Shown here: positions 49,475 to 59,646 of the stretch, one piece after another | Layout: each line of letters opens with the position of its first letter | Numbering within the stretch: position 1 is the stretch's first letter | Assembly (NCBI RefSeq): GCF_003436275.1 | Contig: NZ_QSOP01000005.1 | Span: 800-64,799, forward strand | DNA from: Collinsella sp. TM09-10AT | GTDB taxonomy: Bacteria; Actinomycetota; Coriobacteriia; Coriobacteriales; Coriobacteriaceae | Direction: 5' to 3' | DNA length: 64,000 nucleotides | Translations under genes and position numbers: made by a program | The notes under the pieces: generated by a model | The model's input: only the letters and a program-made list of their open reading frames with translations | Databases searched by the model: none | Told to the model about the DNA's origin: nothing

Positions 49475-50518
49475 TTAAGCCTCCAGCGGATGAGGGGGCA
49501 CCGATTCGCCGGCGGCAAGGGCAGCCTCGCAGGCCACCACATCATGCTCGATCTCATCGACCAGCGCCATAAACTCCTCATACGTGGAGCAGCGCACCAC
49601 ATGGGCACGCCAAGCGGCGGCATGGGGCATGCCTTTTAAGTACCAGCTTGCGTACGTACGGGCACGCGACATGAGCGGCAGGAGCTCATGCGTCAGCGTT
49701 AGGTGCTCACGCAGGGCGTCCAGGCGCTCGACAGAGCTGCGCGCCGGCACCGGTGTGCCATCGAGCGCAAGAGCGCGAGCATCGCCAAACACCCACGGGT
49801 TCCCGTAGATGCCGCGCGCGATAAACACCGCGCTGGCACCCGAGTTTCGCAGATGCACCGCGGCATCCTCGGCGGTGAACACATCACCCGAACCGATCAC
49901 GGGAATCTCAACGGCATCTGCGACCTCATCGACGACCGACCAATCGGCCTGGCCCGTGTAGAGCTGCGTGGCGCAACGACCATGCACGGCGACTGCGGCA
50001 GCCCCTGCACTCTCAAGCATCTGGGCAAATGTCGCGGCATTGCGGTCCTCGGCATAAAAGCCCTTGCGAATCTTGACGGTCACGGGCACGTGCGCCGCGC
50101 CAACCGTGGCCTCGACGATCTTCTCGGCCAGGTCGGGCGTGCGCATGAGCGCCGAGCCCTCGCCCTTGGTAACGACCTTGCGGGCGGGACATGCCATATT
50201 GATATCGATGAGCGACAGGCGATCGCCAACGCGCTCCTCGACGGCGGCGACGGCGCTCGCAAACTGATCGGGCTTGGAGCCAAAGAGCTGCACGCAAATC
50301 TGCTGCTCCTCGTCGGCCGGTAGCACCAGGCGCCACGTCTTATTACTGGCATAGGCAAGGCCTGCCACGCTCACCATCTCGCTGTAGGCAAGGTTGGCAC
50401 CGCGGCGGCGACACATGATGCGATAGGCAGGGTCGGTCACGCCCGCCATGGGAGCCATAAGGAACGGCTGCTCGGCATAGGCGCCCAGCAGCCGCAGACT
50501 ATATTCGGAAAGAGCCAT
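49475..50518 (-). CDS. dusB: tRNA-dihydrouridine synthase
   Basis: A 347-residue flavoenzyme that reduces uridines in the tRNA D-loop. It opens LMAPMAGVTDPAYRIM and has the catalytic Cys in INMACPARKVV and the FMN site RGIYGNPWVF. The length and C-terminal helical part agree with DusB. Four bases separate it from lepA. Confidence 0.93.
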   Translation of the reverse strand: MALSEYSLRLLGAYAEQPFLMAPMAGVTDPAYRIMCRRRGANLAYSEMVSVAGLAYASNKTWRLVLPADEEQQICVQLFGSKPDQFASAVAAVEERVGDRLSLIDINMACPARKVVTKGEGSALMRTPDLAEKIVEATVGAAHVPVTVKIRKGFYAEDRNAATFAQMLESAGAAAVAVHGRCATQLYTGQADWSVVDEVADAVEIPVIGSGDVFTAEDAAVHLRNSGASAVFIARGIYGNPWVFGDARALALDGTPVPARSSVERLDALREHLTLTHELLPLMSRARTYASWYLKGMPHAAAWRAHVVRCSTYEEFMALVDEIEHDVVACEAALAAGESVPPHPLEA

Positions 50519-50522
50519 AGAC

Positions 50523-52334
50523 CTACTCGTCCACCTTGAGGATCGCCATAAAGGCCTCCTGCGGGACCTCGACCGATCCGATGGCCTTCATACGCTTCTT
50601 GCCCTCTTTCTGCTTCTCGAGCAGCTTGCGCTTACGCGAGATATCGCCGCCGTAGCACTTAGCAAGAACGTCCTTGCGACGGGCCTTGACGGTGGAACGG
50701 GCGATGATCTTGTTGCCGATAGCACCCTGGATGGGCACCTCGAACAGCTGACGCGGGATGATCTCCTTGAGCTTGTCGCACAGGCCACGGGCCAGGCCAT
50801 ATGCCTTGTCCTTATGGACGATAAACGAAAGCGCGTCCACCTCGTCGCCCGAAAGCAGGATGTCGAGCTTGACGAGCTCAGAGGGGCGATATTCGTTGAA
50901 CTCATAGTCGAGCGAGGCGTAACCCTTGGTGCGGCTCTTGAGCTGATCGAAGAAGTCCAAGATGAGCTCGGCGAGCGGCATATCAAAGCGCATCTCGACC
51001 GATTTGCTCGTCAGGTGGATCATGTCGGTCGTGACGCCGCGGTGCTCGATGGCGAGCTGCATGACGGCACCCGTGTACTCAGGCGGGCAGATGATCTTTG
51101 CCTTGAGGTAGGGTTCCTCAATACGATCGATGCGGGTGGCCTCGGGAAGGTCCTGCGGACTGCGGACATCGATCATCTCGCCGTCGGTCTTGTAGACGTG
51201 ATAGTCGACCGAGGGGCTCGTGGCAATGAGGTCCAGGTTGAATTCGCGCTCCAGGCGTTCCTTGACGACTTCCATGTGTAGCAGGCCCAAGAAGCCCACG
51301 CGGAAGCCAAAGCCGAGCGCCACCGAGGTCTCGGGCTCCCACACCAACGATGGGTCGTTAACGTGCAGCTTATCGAGCGCGTCACGCAGGTTCTCGTAGT
51401 CCTTGTTATCGATTGGGAACAGGCCCGTATAGACCATGGGCTTGGCCTCGCGGTAACCCGGAAGCGGCTCGGGGCAGGGGTTCGACGCCCAGGTAAGGGT
51501 GTCGCCCACGCGAACGGCCTCGGGGTCCTTCAGGCCCGTGACCACATAGCCGACCTCGCCAACCGTCAGCGCGTCAACCGGGGTCTCGGCAGGACGCTTG
51601 ACACCCACGCCGTCGACCAAAAAGTCGCCCTCTGCCTGCATCATGCGCAGGGTATCGCCCTTTTTGATGGAGCCGTCAAAGACGCGCACCGTGGCGACGA
51701 CGCCACGATACTCGTCGAAGTACGAATCCAGAATGAGTGCCTTGAGCGGCGCGTTCGCATCGCCCTTGGGCGGAGAGATCAAAAAGACAATGGACTCCAG
51801 CAGATCATGGATGCCCTCGCCGGTCTTGCCCGAGACACACACGGCATCATCGGCGGGAATCGCCAGGTCATCCTCGATCTCGGTCTTAACCTCATCGGGA
51901 TGGGCAGAGGGCAGGTCGATCTTGTTGATGGCCGGCACAATGTCCAGATTGGCGTTCATGGCGAGCGTCGCGTTGGAGACAGTCTGCGCCTCGACGCCCT
52001 GCGTGGCGTCGACAACGAGCACCGCGCCCTCACAGGCTGCCAGCGAGCGCGAGACCTCATAGGTAAAGTCAACGTGGCCCGGCGTATCGATCAGATTGAA
52101 CTGATACGTCTCGCCATCGTCGGCGTCATAGGACACGCGAACGGCATTGGACTTGATCGTGATGCCGCGCTCGCGCTCGATATCCATGGTGTCGAGCAGC
52201 TGCGACTCCATGTCGCGTTCGTCGACGGTATGGGTGAGCTCGAGGATGCGATCGCTGATCGTGGACTTGCCATGGTCGATGTGCGCAACGATTGAGAAGT
52301 TGCGGATGTGGGAAATGTCAATTGAAGTATTCAT
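50523..52334 (-). CDS. lepA: Elongation factor 4
   Basis: A 603-residue translational GTPase that can back-translocate stalled ribosomes. G1 is [10 protein letters not shown]3 is DTPGHVDF, and NKIDLPSA is G4. The C-terminal LepA-specific domain ends with [23 protein letters not shown]. The start at 52334 has no clear ribosome-binding site; a longer frame upstream runs through the rpsT terminator and is unlikely. Confidence 0.96.
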   Translation of the reverse strand: MNTSIDISHIRNFSIVAHIDHGKSTISDRILELTHTVDERDMESQLLDTMDIERERGITIKSNAVRVSYDADDGETYQFNLIDTPGHVDFTYEVSRSLAACEGAVLVVDATQGVEAQTVSNATLAMNANLDIVPAINKIDLPSAHPDEVKTEIEDDLAIPADDAVCVSGKTGEGIHDLLESIVFLISPPKGDANAPLKALILDSYFDEYRGVVATVRVFDGSIKKGDTLRMMQAEGDFLVDGVGVKRPAETPVDALTVGEVGYVVTGLKDPEAVRVGDTLTWASNPCPEPLPGYREAKPMVYTGLFPIDNKDYENLRDALDKLHVNDPSLVWEPETSVALGFGFRVGFLGLLHMEVVKERLEREFNLDLIATSPSVDYHVYKTDGEMIDVRSPQDLPEATRIDRIEEPYLKAKIICPPEYTGAVMQLAIEHRGVTTDMIHLTSKSVEMRFDMPLAELILDFFDQLKSRTKGYASLDYEFNEYRPSELVKLDILLSGDEVDALSFIVHKDKAYGLARGLCDKLKEIIPRQLFEVPIQGAIGNKIIARSTVKARRKDVLAKCYGGDISRKRKLLEKQKEGKKRMKAIGSVEVPQEAFMAILKVDE

Positions 52335-52362
52335 GCGGACTATCTTACCCGAGCGGTACAAA

Positions 52363-52396
52363 AAATGGAGCCTGTTCCATAAAACAGGCTCCATTT
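52363..52396 (-). terminator. Terminator of rpsT
   Basis: AAATGGAGCCTGTT (52363-52376) pairs perfectly with AACAGGCTCCATTT (52383-52396), loop CCATAA. On the minus strand it ends in TTTTTTG. It separates rpsT from lepA. Confidence 0.88.
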
Positions 52397-52430
52397 ATGC
52401 GCGTAATCTGTGTGGTGTGAAATTTACAAC

Positions 52431-52697
52431 TTAGGCGTTGATGCTGTTCACGAGCTTGGCAAGACCGGACTTGCGGTTGGAAGCCTGGTTCTTGTGGATA
52501 ACATGCTTGGCGGCAGCCATGTCGAGACGCTTGGTGACGGTCTTGAGGGCAGCCTGGGCCTTCTCGACGTCGCCCTCGGCGACGGCGGACTGGACGTGCT
52601 TGGTCAGCGTCTTGAGCTCGGACTTGACAGCCTTGTTACGCATGCGAGCTGCCTCATTGGTGCGGATACGCTTCTTCTGAGACTTGATGTTTGCCAC
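52431..52697 (-). CDS. rpsT: Small ribosomal subunit protein bS20
   Basis: An 88-residue basic protein, typical of S20: [20 protein letters not shown] at the start and [17 protein letters not shown] at the end. It binds 16S rRNA. The start is a GTG at 52697, with GAAAGGAAC ten bases ahead. A strong terminator follows. Confidence 0.95.
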   Translation of the reverse strand: MANIKSQKKRIRTNEAARMRNKAVKSELKTLTKHVQSAVAEGDVEKAQAALKTVTKRLDMAAAKHVIHKNQASNRKSGLAKLVNSINA

Positions 52698-52830
52698 TTC
52701 TGGAGTTCCTTTCGAGTTCCTTGCAAAAAATGTATGACACCTCTGAGACACGGTGAGGTCATGCAAGCGCCTACTATAGCACGCTCCCCCTCAAAGGGAT
52801 AGAATGAATTTGTCAAATAGGCAGGTATCA

Positions 52831-53793
52831 TCACGATTTTCTCAAGATGTTCGTAATCCAGAGCAAAAGCGCGGTCTGAGAATCGGCCGAACCCTTCAGC
52901 GCGAGCTCCACATCGACCGCGCTCTCGAGCGCGGCAACGAGCTCTGCCATCGAAAAGCGACGTGCCCAGGTCAGGTGATTCTTGACCTGCCAGGACTGGA
53001 GCTTAAGTGTTGCGGCCAGCTCACGACCCTGTCCGCGCGCATCGAGCGCCTTGGCAACGATAAGCTCGCGGATGCGGCCGCACAGCAATGTGTAAGTCCA
53101 CACGTAGCTCTTGGCGGGCAGTAGATTGAAGAGCTCGAGCGAGCGTCGCATGTCACGGGCCGAGACCGCATTGAGAAAGTCCCAGGGTTGAACCTCGGCC
53201 GTACGTACAATCCAGCGCTCAACGTCGGCAAACTCAATCTGGGGCGCCTCGACCATCTGGGCAAGCTTAGCCAAGTCGTTATCGAGCATGCGGGTGTTCT
53301 CGCCCGAGCGCGAGACGAGCTCCTCGGCGGCCGCCGCCGAGATGGACTTGCCGTGTTGCGTCGCCATCTGCTGCACGCGGCGTGGGAGCTCCCAGCGCTT
53401 GGTGCCCGAGCAATCGATGACGGCCTTCTTGTCAATCTTGGCGATCGCCTTGTACAGGCGCGTATTCTTGGCGAGCGAATCGGCGATAATAAGGCAGACC
53501 GTTGTGGGACTTGGACTCGCCAGATACTCGACGAGCGGCTCGGAAACCGCCTTGGCAAGCTTGGAGCAGCCGTCAAGGATTACCAGGCGAAACTCGCTGC
53601 CCATGGGAAAGGTATTGAGCGAGCCAATGATCGACTCGATATCGGGGTCTTTGGTCATGTCGCGTTCATCGAGGTTGAACTCAACCATACCCGACTTTTC
53701 CAAGCGAGCTTTCATACGCGAGACGGCGTGATCGCGCTTGACGCCGTCGGTACCGACGATCAGATATGCCGGCAGCAGACCGGTTTCGGACAT
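52831..53793 (-). CDS. holA: DNA polymerase III subunit delta
   Basis: A 320-residue clamp-loader subunit. The delta fold is recognisable from AYLIVGTDGVKRDHAV at the start, FRLVILDGCSKL, VEYLASPSPTTVCLIIAD and the C-terminal helical domain with LAKLAQMVEAPQI. The ATG at 53793 follows GGGAGG. In many bacteria holA lies downstream of comEC and upstream of rpsT, as here. Confidence 0.9.
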   Translation of the reverse strand: MSETGLLPAYLIVGTDGVKRDHAVSRMKARLEKSGMVEFNLDERDMTKDPDIESIIGSLNTFPMGSEFRLVILDGCSKLAKAVSEPLVEYLASPSPTTVCLIIADSLAKNTRLYKAIAKIDKKAVIDCSGTKRWELPRRVQQMATQHGKSISAAAAEELVSRSGENTRMLDNDLAKLAQMVEAPQIEFADVERWIVRTAEVQPWDFLNAVSARDMRRSLELFNLLPAKSYVWTYTLLCGRIRELIVAKALDARGQGRELAATLKLQSWQVKNHLTWARRFSMAELVAALESAVDVELALKGSADSQTALLLWITNILRKS

Positions 53794-53872
53794 TGCGCTC
53801 CCCTCCCGCAGGCCTTCGTATTCGCTCCGTGCCATTCTAGCCCAGGGGCCCACCACACGCCAACGACGGTCG

Positions 53873-56176
53873 TCACGATCGCTGGCATCGCATCGCAAAG
53901 CCATTCGCAGTCGGCGTGACGGTAATGTCGCCGTGTTCGATAGTGCACGCGAACACGCCGCCCGCTTCCTTAACGGCATCGATGCAGGCATCGGACGGAT
54001 GGCCGTATCGATTCCCCTCGCCCGCGCTCGCGAGGGAAAGCTCGGGCTTCAGGACGTCCAGTAACTCACCGTCGACTGAAACCTTAGAGCCGTGATGCCC
54101 AAGTTTAAGGACATCGATATCCCCCACCTCCTGCACGAATTCCCGTTCTTGGTCGAGCTCGGCATCACCGGTGAGGAGCAGACGCAGGCCCTTGCCTTTC
54201 TGAACATAAGAGAGCAGCAGGACAAGCGAATCCTCATTTCCCTCGCCATCCACGGACTCGAATGGCCACATCACGCGGGCGCAAAATGAGCCGATATCGA
54301 CCGTATCCCCACGGCGCACCTGCCGATACTCCACGCCAGGTCGGTTCAATACCTCGGCAGGAGCATCCTCCAGCGCATCCGCCGCAACGGCAATCGTTCC
54401 AACCGAAAACTGTTCGAGCACATCGGGAAGACCACCCCAGTGATCCTCATCCCAATGCGTCACAAAGACGGCATCGATATGGTGCACGTTATTGCGAACC
54501 AAAGCCGCCACCACGCGCTCGTCGAGCCCGCAGTCGACGAGCGCTACTGCGCCGCCCTGGCGGATAAGAATCGCATCGGCCTGGCCCACATCGAACACCG
54601 TCACCGAAGGCGGAGCGAATCGATCCCAGTAGACGTACGGAATCGCAGCCAAGAGCACCAGACATGCAAGCCCCACCGCCATAGGACGTGCACGGGGACG
54701 CGGCCACCTGACCAGCAGAGCCGCCAGCAAACACGGCGCTAGGTAAATCCACATGCTATCGGGCGGCACACTCACGGATGCACCCGGCACGGCGGCAAAC
54801 AGCTGCTCGAAGAATAGCGCGCAACGGGCGGCAATCATGGGCACAGCGAGCACCCAAGTCCGCAACGGTGCCACGAGCGAAAAGGGAACCAGCACGATCG
54901 ACACAGCAAGCAGTACGCTCACCACCGGACCGATGACCGCATTTGCCAGCGGAGCAATGAGCGAGAACGTACCGAAGGCAGGAATGGTAATGGGGAGCGT
55001 CGCCAACTGCGAGCACAGCGTGACGGAAAGCATGCTGGCAATGCCCGATGGCACACCCAGCTCACCCAAAGCGTAGGTCGCATAGGGGCAAAAGCACAGG
55101 ATGGCAAAGACGCTGGCACATGAAAGCTGAAAGCCCATCTCGAACAGCACCGTCGGCCGCAGTAGAACAAAGATGGACATGGTTACGAAGAGTGCCGATA
55201 CACCGTGCCGACGACGCCCCGCGTCGTTTACGACAAGCGTCACGAACACCATGCAGCACGCGCGCGCGGCCGAGGGAGACGCGCCCGTAAATGCAGCGTA
55301 GCCCACAAGCGTTATCGCCAATATCGCCCGCTGAAGACCACGTGAGCACCGAGTCTTTTGCAATACGCCCTCGATTACAAACCCCACGATAGCCAAATGG
55401 CTGCCCGAGACGGCGATAAGATGTGCCGTTCCCGTCACAGAAAACCAGTCGCCCGCCGGCTGGGCGCGCAGCTCGGCCGAACGACCGCAGACGACACCGG
55501 CTATGAGCGCACGCGCCGGGTCGGTCGCAGGCGCGATGGACGCAAGCAGCCCATTTCGCAGCCGAAGCAGCGGCCCCGGAGAACCCTCATCGACCGACAC
55601 AATCCGAACGGCTTTAACCTTACGCACCTCGCCTCGGAGCACGCGCGATCGTCCATATGCCTCGTTCTCAAAACGCGAAACGCGACCGATAACACGCACG
55701 TGCGCCCCGACCTTGAGCTCACGATCACACGATAGGCGAACCGTTGCCAAGTTCTTACCGTCCGCGCGTGCCTCGCAGGTATAGGAATACACGTCGTCGT
55801 TTATGGATGGATCACCCTGCACGACAAACTCGAGGCCGCTTGCCGCTCGACCGTCGAGCGCCTTCGAGGCGCTGAGCACACCCACAGCCCACCACGCCGA
55901 GACGACCGCTCCCGCCACGAGACCGGCGGACGCGGCATACAGCCACCGCTTCAAAGGGGCAAGCCGCGCACAAGAGTGAGCCAGCACAACGAAAACCGCT
56001 GCCGCAACGGGAATGGCCCATAGCGGCCCGACCGCCGTCGCCCGCTCCCTCAGCAGCGCATCAGCGGCTATGCTGAGCACCAAGGCGCAGCTCACGCACA
56101 TGCCGGCACACAGGGCCATCGTCCACGGAATCAGGGGTCGCGGAGGCATCACGTGCTCGCGCTCGGTCGCGCTCAT
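53873..56176 (-). CDS. comEC: DNA-uptake channel protein ComEC
   Basis: A 767-residue membrane protein for uptake of single-stranded DNA. An N-terminal pair of helices and OB-like DUF4131 domain (~90-190) precede the competence domain with about eight helices (including LIAVSGSHLAIVGF). The C-terminal metallo-beta-lactamase-like domain has VTHWDEDHWGG. The nuclease-type metal motif appears intact. The start overlaps the comEA stop by four bases (ATGA). Confidence 0.93.
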   Translation of the reverse strand: MSATEREHVMPPRPLIPWTMALCAGMCVSCALVLSIAADALLRERATAVGPLWAIPVAAAVFVVLAHSCARLAPLKRWLYAASAGLVAGAVVSAWWAVGVLSASKALDGRAASGLEFVVQGDPSINDDVYSYTCEARADGKNLATVRLSCDRELKVGAHVRVIGRVSRFENEAYGRSRVLRGEVRKVKAVRIVSVDEGSPGPLLRLRNGLLASIAPATDPARALIAGVVCGRSAELRAQPAGDWFSVTGTAHLIAVSGSHLAIVGFVIEGVLQKTRCSRGLQRAILAITLVGYAAFTGASPSAARACCMVFVTLVVNDAGRRRHGVSALFVTMSIFVLLRPTVLFEMGFQLSCASVFAILCFCPYATYALGELGVPSGIASMLSVTLCSQLATLPITIPAFGTFSLIAPLANAVIGPVVSVLLAVSIVLVPFSLVAPLRTWVLAVPMIAARCALFFEQLFAAVPGASVSVPPDSMWIYLAPCLLAALLVRWPRPRARPMAVGLACLVLLAAIPYVYWDRFAPPSVTVFDVGQADAILIRQGGAVALVDCGLDERVVAALVRNNVHHIDAVFVTHWDEDHWGGLPDVLEQFSVGTIAVAADALEDAPAEVLNRPGVEYRQVRRGDTVDIGSFCARVMWPFESVDGEGNEDSLVLLLSYVQKGKGLRLLLTGDAELDQEREFVQEVGDIDVLKLGHHGSKVSVDGELLDVLKPELSLASAGEGNRYGHPSDACIDAVKEAGGVFACTIEHGDITVTPTANGFAMRCQRS

Positions 56177-56886
56177 ACGCAGATGCAATCTTTGATTTTG
56201 GCAAGCTTCTTCTCGCCGATTCCCGACACACGCATCAGATCGTCAACCGAGGCGAAAGCACCGTTCTTTGTCCGCTCATCGATAATCGACTGGGCCATGG
56301 AGGGGCCGATGCCCGAAAGCGTCTGCAGCTCTTCTGCGCTTGCCGTATTGATGTTTACTAGGCCTGTTGCGCCACTAACGCCCGACGATGCGGAAGTCCC
56401 ACCATCAACACCGGCTTCCGCAATGGACGCCTGCTGCTCCCCTACCGTTGGAACGTGAATTTTTTGTCCATCAGTGACCTTGGATGCACGATTAAGCCCC
56501 GTAACGTCTGCTTCGGGCGCCAGTCCGCCGGCGGCATCAATCGCCTGAGCCACCCGCGCCCCGTCTTTGAGGCGATATACACCGGGTGACACCACGGCGC
56601 CATCAACATCGACATAAACCTCTGCCGCGGCAGACGCCTTAGGCGAAGAGCCTTCGGATGTCTTTCCGCTCGAAGCATCGCCGGATCCCGGCTCCACTAA
56701 CGTGCCCGAACCATCAGTGCGCTCAAACGACACACCGCCGGCACCGCCGCCAAGGTTCGCCATCGCCAGCCCACTCGCCATCGCAATGACGACCAGTATC
56801 GCCATCACCACTGCCTTATGACCGAGCAGTTTGCCCGCCCAGCGGTCCATCTTTTTGACTCGTTCGTGTTGTTCGCGCTGCGCCAT
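56173..56886 (-). CDS. comEA: DNA-receptor protein ComEA
   Basis: A 237-residue membrane-anchored DNA receptor. One helix lies at about 24-44; a Gly/Ser linker follows, then a SLBB-type domain (VYVDVDGAVVSPGVYRL, ~90-125) and two helix-hairpin-helix motifs at the C-terminus (LQTLSGIGPSMAQSI and LMRVSGIGEKKLAKI). It binds incoming double-stranded DNA for ComEC. GGGAGG precedes the ATG at 56886. Confidence 0.93.
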   Translation of the reverse strand: MAQREQHERVKKMDRWAGKLLGHKAVVMAILVVIAMASGLAMANLGGGAGGVSFERTDGSGTLVEPGSGDASSGKTSEGSSPKASAAAEVYVDVDGAVVSPGVYRLKDGARVAQAIDAAGGLAPEADVTGLNRASKVTDGQKIHVPTVGEQQASIAEAGVDGGTSASSGVSGATGLVNINTASAEELQTLSGIGPSMAQSIIDERTKNGAFASVDDLMRVSGIGEKKLAKIKDCICV

Positions 56887-56963
56887 AGCAAAACCTCCCA
56901 ACACCATCGTGTCAGGAAAGGAGCTCCACAACAGCCACGCCCCAAAACCGGTTTTTGCGGTCA

Positions 56964-56981
56964 AACCAAAAACCGACCAAA
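56964..56981 (-). promoter_or_regulatory. recA-like phased repeat upstream of comEA
   Basis: AACCAAAAACCGACCAAA here matches 28170-28187 upstream of recA (AACCAAACGCCGACCAAA) at 16 of 18 positions, in the same orientation relative to the gene. It has two CCAAA units 11 bases apart. It lies 78-95 bases before the comEA start. No good -10 hexamer follows at the usual distance. Confidence 0.5.
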
Positions 56982-57059
56982 ACCTTGCACAAATCTGTCC
57001 ATTTATTCAGGCACACGTCAGCAAATGAACGCTTAGCCGCAAAATGCCCAGATAGCAAA

Positions 57060-57089
57060 AGACCGACGATGCAGGCGCATCGTCGGTCT
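57060..57089 (-). terminator. Terminator of thiI
   Basis: AGACCGACGATGC (57060-57072) pairs perfectly with GCATCGTCGGTCT (57077-57089), loop AGGC. On the minus strand TTTTGC follows the stem. Confidence 0.85.
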
Positions 57090-57099
57090 ATGCACAAAT

Positions 57100-58344
57100 T
57101 TACTCGTAATCTTGGTAAATCTCACGCGGAGCAAGCTCCGAATGTTTGCGTTTTAAGGTCTTAGGGGCCTTATACGTGTTGCTCTCGAAGTCGATGTACT
57201 CGGTCTGCTTGAGCAGGCGCTCGATCATCTCCTCATGATCGAACAACTCCCAGGCCTCATGCACGGCATCGAGTTTAGCGTGCGTCTCGGGTCGGCGCGG
57301 CATAAACAGCGTGCAGCAGTCGGGAGCGGCCTCAGTCGAGATATCGAACGTACCGATCTCCTCAGCACGCGCGATGATCTCCTGCTTGTCCGAACCGATG
57401 AGAGGACGGAACACGGGGATCTTCACGGCCTCGTTGACGGCCATGATGTTCTCAAGCGTTTGGGAGGCAACCTGCCCAAGCGATTCGCCCGTAACGATGG
57501 CCTTGGCGCCCTCGATGCGCGCAATGCGCTCGGCAACCGAATACATAATGCGACGATACATGATCACACGCAGGTTGCTGGGGCAGGTGACCGAAATCTC
57601 ACGCTGGCAGTCGCCAAACGGCACCACGTACAGGCGGCCGATCTGGACACCCGGCTCAAGCGCACGGATGATGTCCTGCACCAAATACTCGCTCGTATCA
57701 GGCGTCTGCGGACGACCGGAGAAATGCACCGGCACGCACACCGCGCCGCGACGCGCGAGCATCCAGGTCGCCACCGGAGAATCGATACCCGACGACAGCA
57801 GAGTCACGACCTTGCCGGCAGAACCCACCGGCAGACCGCCCACGCCGCGCTCGGAGCGCGCGTACACATAAACGCTACCCTGGACCACCAGTACGTGCAC
57901 CATCACATCGGGGTCGTGCATTTGAACCTTTTTATCGGGGAAGGCCTCACACAGTACCTCGCCCACCTGACGATTAATATCGATCGAGGTGAGCTCATAG
58001 TCGGTATTGGAGCGCTTGGCGTGCACCTTAAACGAATCGAAGGAACCAAACTCGCGCAGTGCCTTCACGGCGGCGGCGCAGTACTCCTGCGGGTCGCGGT
58101 TGGTGTGATACGCCATAGACACACGGGCAACGCCGGGGACGGTGCGAATGACACGCGCCGCCTCGTCGGCCTGATGCTCGTTAAAGGTCACGAGGATATA
58201 ACCGGAAATTCGAGACACGGCGTTCACGGAAAAGGCGGCCAAGGCCGCCTTGATGTTATCCATGAGGATATGCTCAAAATGTGCGCGGTTCTTGCCCTTC
58301 AGTCCAACCTCGTGATAGTGGACCAGGCAAACGCGAGCTGCCAT
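57100..58344 (-). CDS. thiI: tRNA 4-thiouridine synthase ThiI
   Basis: A 414-residue sulfur-transfer enzyme. The N-terminal ferredoxin-like and THUMP domains span about 1-165; the PP-loop ATPase domain follows. There is no C-terminal rhodanese domain, as in most gram-positives. The PP-loop, normally SGGIDS, reads SSGIDSP here (Ser184-Pro190), so the first Gly is Ser. Downstream catalytic Cys in APDCCTLFMP is retained. The gene begins one base after rpoZ ends. Confidence 0.92.
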   Translation of the reverse strand: MAARVCLVHYHEVGLKGKNRAHFEHILMDNIKAALAAFSVNAVSRISGYILVTFNEHQADEAARVIRTVPGVARVSMAYHTNRDPQEYCAAAVKALREFGSFDSFKVHAKRSNTDYELTSIDINRQVGEVLCEAFPDKKVQMHDPDVMVHVLVVQGSVYVYARSERGVGGLPVGSAGKVVTLLSSGIDSPVATWMLARRGAVCVPVHFSGRPQTPDTSEYLVQDIIRALEPGVQIGRLYVVPFGDCQREISVTCPSNLRVIMYRRIMYSVAERIARIEGAKAIVTGESLGQVASQTLENIMAVNEAVKIPVFRPLIGSDKQEIIARAEEIGTFDISTEAAPDCCTLFMPRRPETHAKLDAVHEAWELFDHEEMIERLLKQTEYIDFESNTYKAPKTLKRKHSELAPREIYQDYE

Positions 58345-58626
58345 TTAGGCTTCAGCAACCTTATGGCCGAGCGCCTTCTCGTAACGGGCCTCGTCGTAAG
58401 AGATGTCGCCGTCGACAATCTCGTCCATAGCCATCGAGATGGTATCGGCACCGGAAAGCCCGATGGTGATGTCATCGACATCCTGGACGGCAAGCACGCG
58501 GTTGTGCTGGCCACGCAGCATGCTATTGATGTCGCAGGCGCGCTTGGAGGCAAGCGAAGCGAGCAGGAAGCGGTTGTGATCGGTCTTCTCCAGAAGATCG
58601 TCAATGCAAGGCTTTACAACGGACAC
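58345..58626 (-). CDS. rpoZ: RNA polymerase subunit omega
   Basis: A 93-residue subunit that stabilises the beta-prime chain. The family block NRFLLASLASKRACDINSM is present. It lies between gmk and thiI, the common gmk-rpoZ order. The C-terminus, DISYDEARYEKALGHKVAEA, is typical of actinobacterial omega. Confidence 0.93.
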   Translation of the reverse strand: MSVVKPCIDDLLEKTDHNRFLLASLASKRACDINSMLRGQHNRVLAVQDVDDITIGLSGADTISMAMDEIVDGDISYDEARYEKALGHKVAEA

Positions 58627-58631
58627 GGACC

Positions 58632-59201
58632 TCAGATCCTTTCATGCATATCGAGAACGCGAACGAGCTCATCGGTCGCGCGGTCGAGATCGTCATTCAC
58701 CACGACGTCGTCGTAGCGGTCGGCAAGGGCAAGCTCATCGGCGGCGTTTGCCATACGCAGCTCAATCGTCTCGGGCGTCTCGGTACCGCGACCGACTAGA
58801 CGCTCGCGGAGCACCTCAAGCGAAGGCGGCTTGATAAAGATCAACACGGCCTCGGGGAAACGCTCCTTCACCTGCAGGGCGCCCTGGACATCGATCTCCA
58901 AAATCAGAGACGCGCCCGAGGCGAGCTTGGATGTGACCTCGCTCACCAACGTGCCGTAGCAGTTACCGTGGACCTCGGCCCACTCAACAAACTCACCGTT
59001 TGCCACGCGGCGGTCGAACTCCTCGCGCGTCAGAAAAAAGTAGTTGACGCCGTCGACCTCACCTTTGCGTGGTGCTCGCGTGGTAGCCGAAACCGTCAGA
59101 CCCAGGTTCGAGCGGCGCTCGCGCACACGAGTGACGAGCGTACCCTTGCCTGCGCCTGACGGTCCAGAAATCACAAAGAGCTTGGAATCCTGAGCGCTCA
59201 C
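58632..59201 (-). CDS. gmk: Guanylate kinase
   Basis: A 189-residue kinase making GDP from GMP. The P-loop is SGPSGAGKGTLV; TTRAPRKGEVDGVNYFFL and LILEIDVQGALQVK follow. It is also sensitive to (p)ppGpp in many bacteria. Its ATG adjoins the mihF stop. Confidence 0.95.
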   Translation of the reverse strand: MSAQDSKLFVISGPSGAGKGTLVTRVRERRSNLGLTVSATTRAPRKGEVDGVNYFFLTREEFDRRVANGEFVEWAEVHGNCYGTLVSEVTSKLASGASLILEIDVQGALQVKERFPEAVLIFIKPPSLEVLRERLVGRGTETPETIELRMANAADELALADRYDDVVVNDDLDRATDELVRVLDMHERI

Positions 59202-59510
59202 TTATTTGGTCAGCTGCTCGAGGAGCTGCTCGCGCTGACGGACGCCGAGGCCCTGGACGCGACGAGTAGCGGAGATACCGAGCTCCTCCATGATCTTGGC
59301 GGCCTTGGCCTTGCCATAACCGGGGAGAGACTCGATGAGGGTGGAAACCTTCATGCGGGAAGCGATGGGGTCATCGGAGTTGAGCACGGACTCGAGGGAC
59401 TTCTCGCCCTTCTTGATCTGCTCGCGAAGTTCAGCGCGGGCGTGACGTGCGGCAGCAGCCTTCTCAAGAGCCTGCTTGCGCTGCTCGTCGGTAAGCTGAG
59501 GGAGTGCCAT
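59202..59510 (-). CDS. mihF: Integration host factor, actinobacterial type
   Basis: A 102-residue, Lys/Arg-rich nucleoid protein with the actinobacterial mIHF pattern: LTDEQRKQALEKAAAARHAR, then VSTLIESLPGYGKAKAAKIM (helix-hairpin-helix-like) and GLGVRQREQLLEQL. It binds and bends DNA and is needed by some site-specific integrases. It is unrelated to the IhfA/IhfB pair of proteobacteria. GGAGG precedes the ATG. The order pyrF-mihF-gmk-rpoZ is an actinobacterial hallmark. Confidence 0.94.
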   Translation of the reverse strand: MALPQLTDEQRKQALEKAAAARHARAELREQIKKGEKSLESVLNSDDPIASRMKVSTLIESLPGYGKAKAAKIMEELGISATRRVQGLGVRQREQLLEQLTK

Positions 59511-59646
59511 TCGTACCTCCAAATAGTTGGGTTATATCTGATTCAATAATTGGCATTTTAGCACGTAGAACGTACAAAATGCCTAATCGCGGCTCCATAG
59601 GTTAGACGATACCCGCAAAAAGTGCAATATACTGCGCCCAAAGTTA

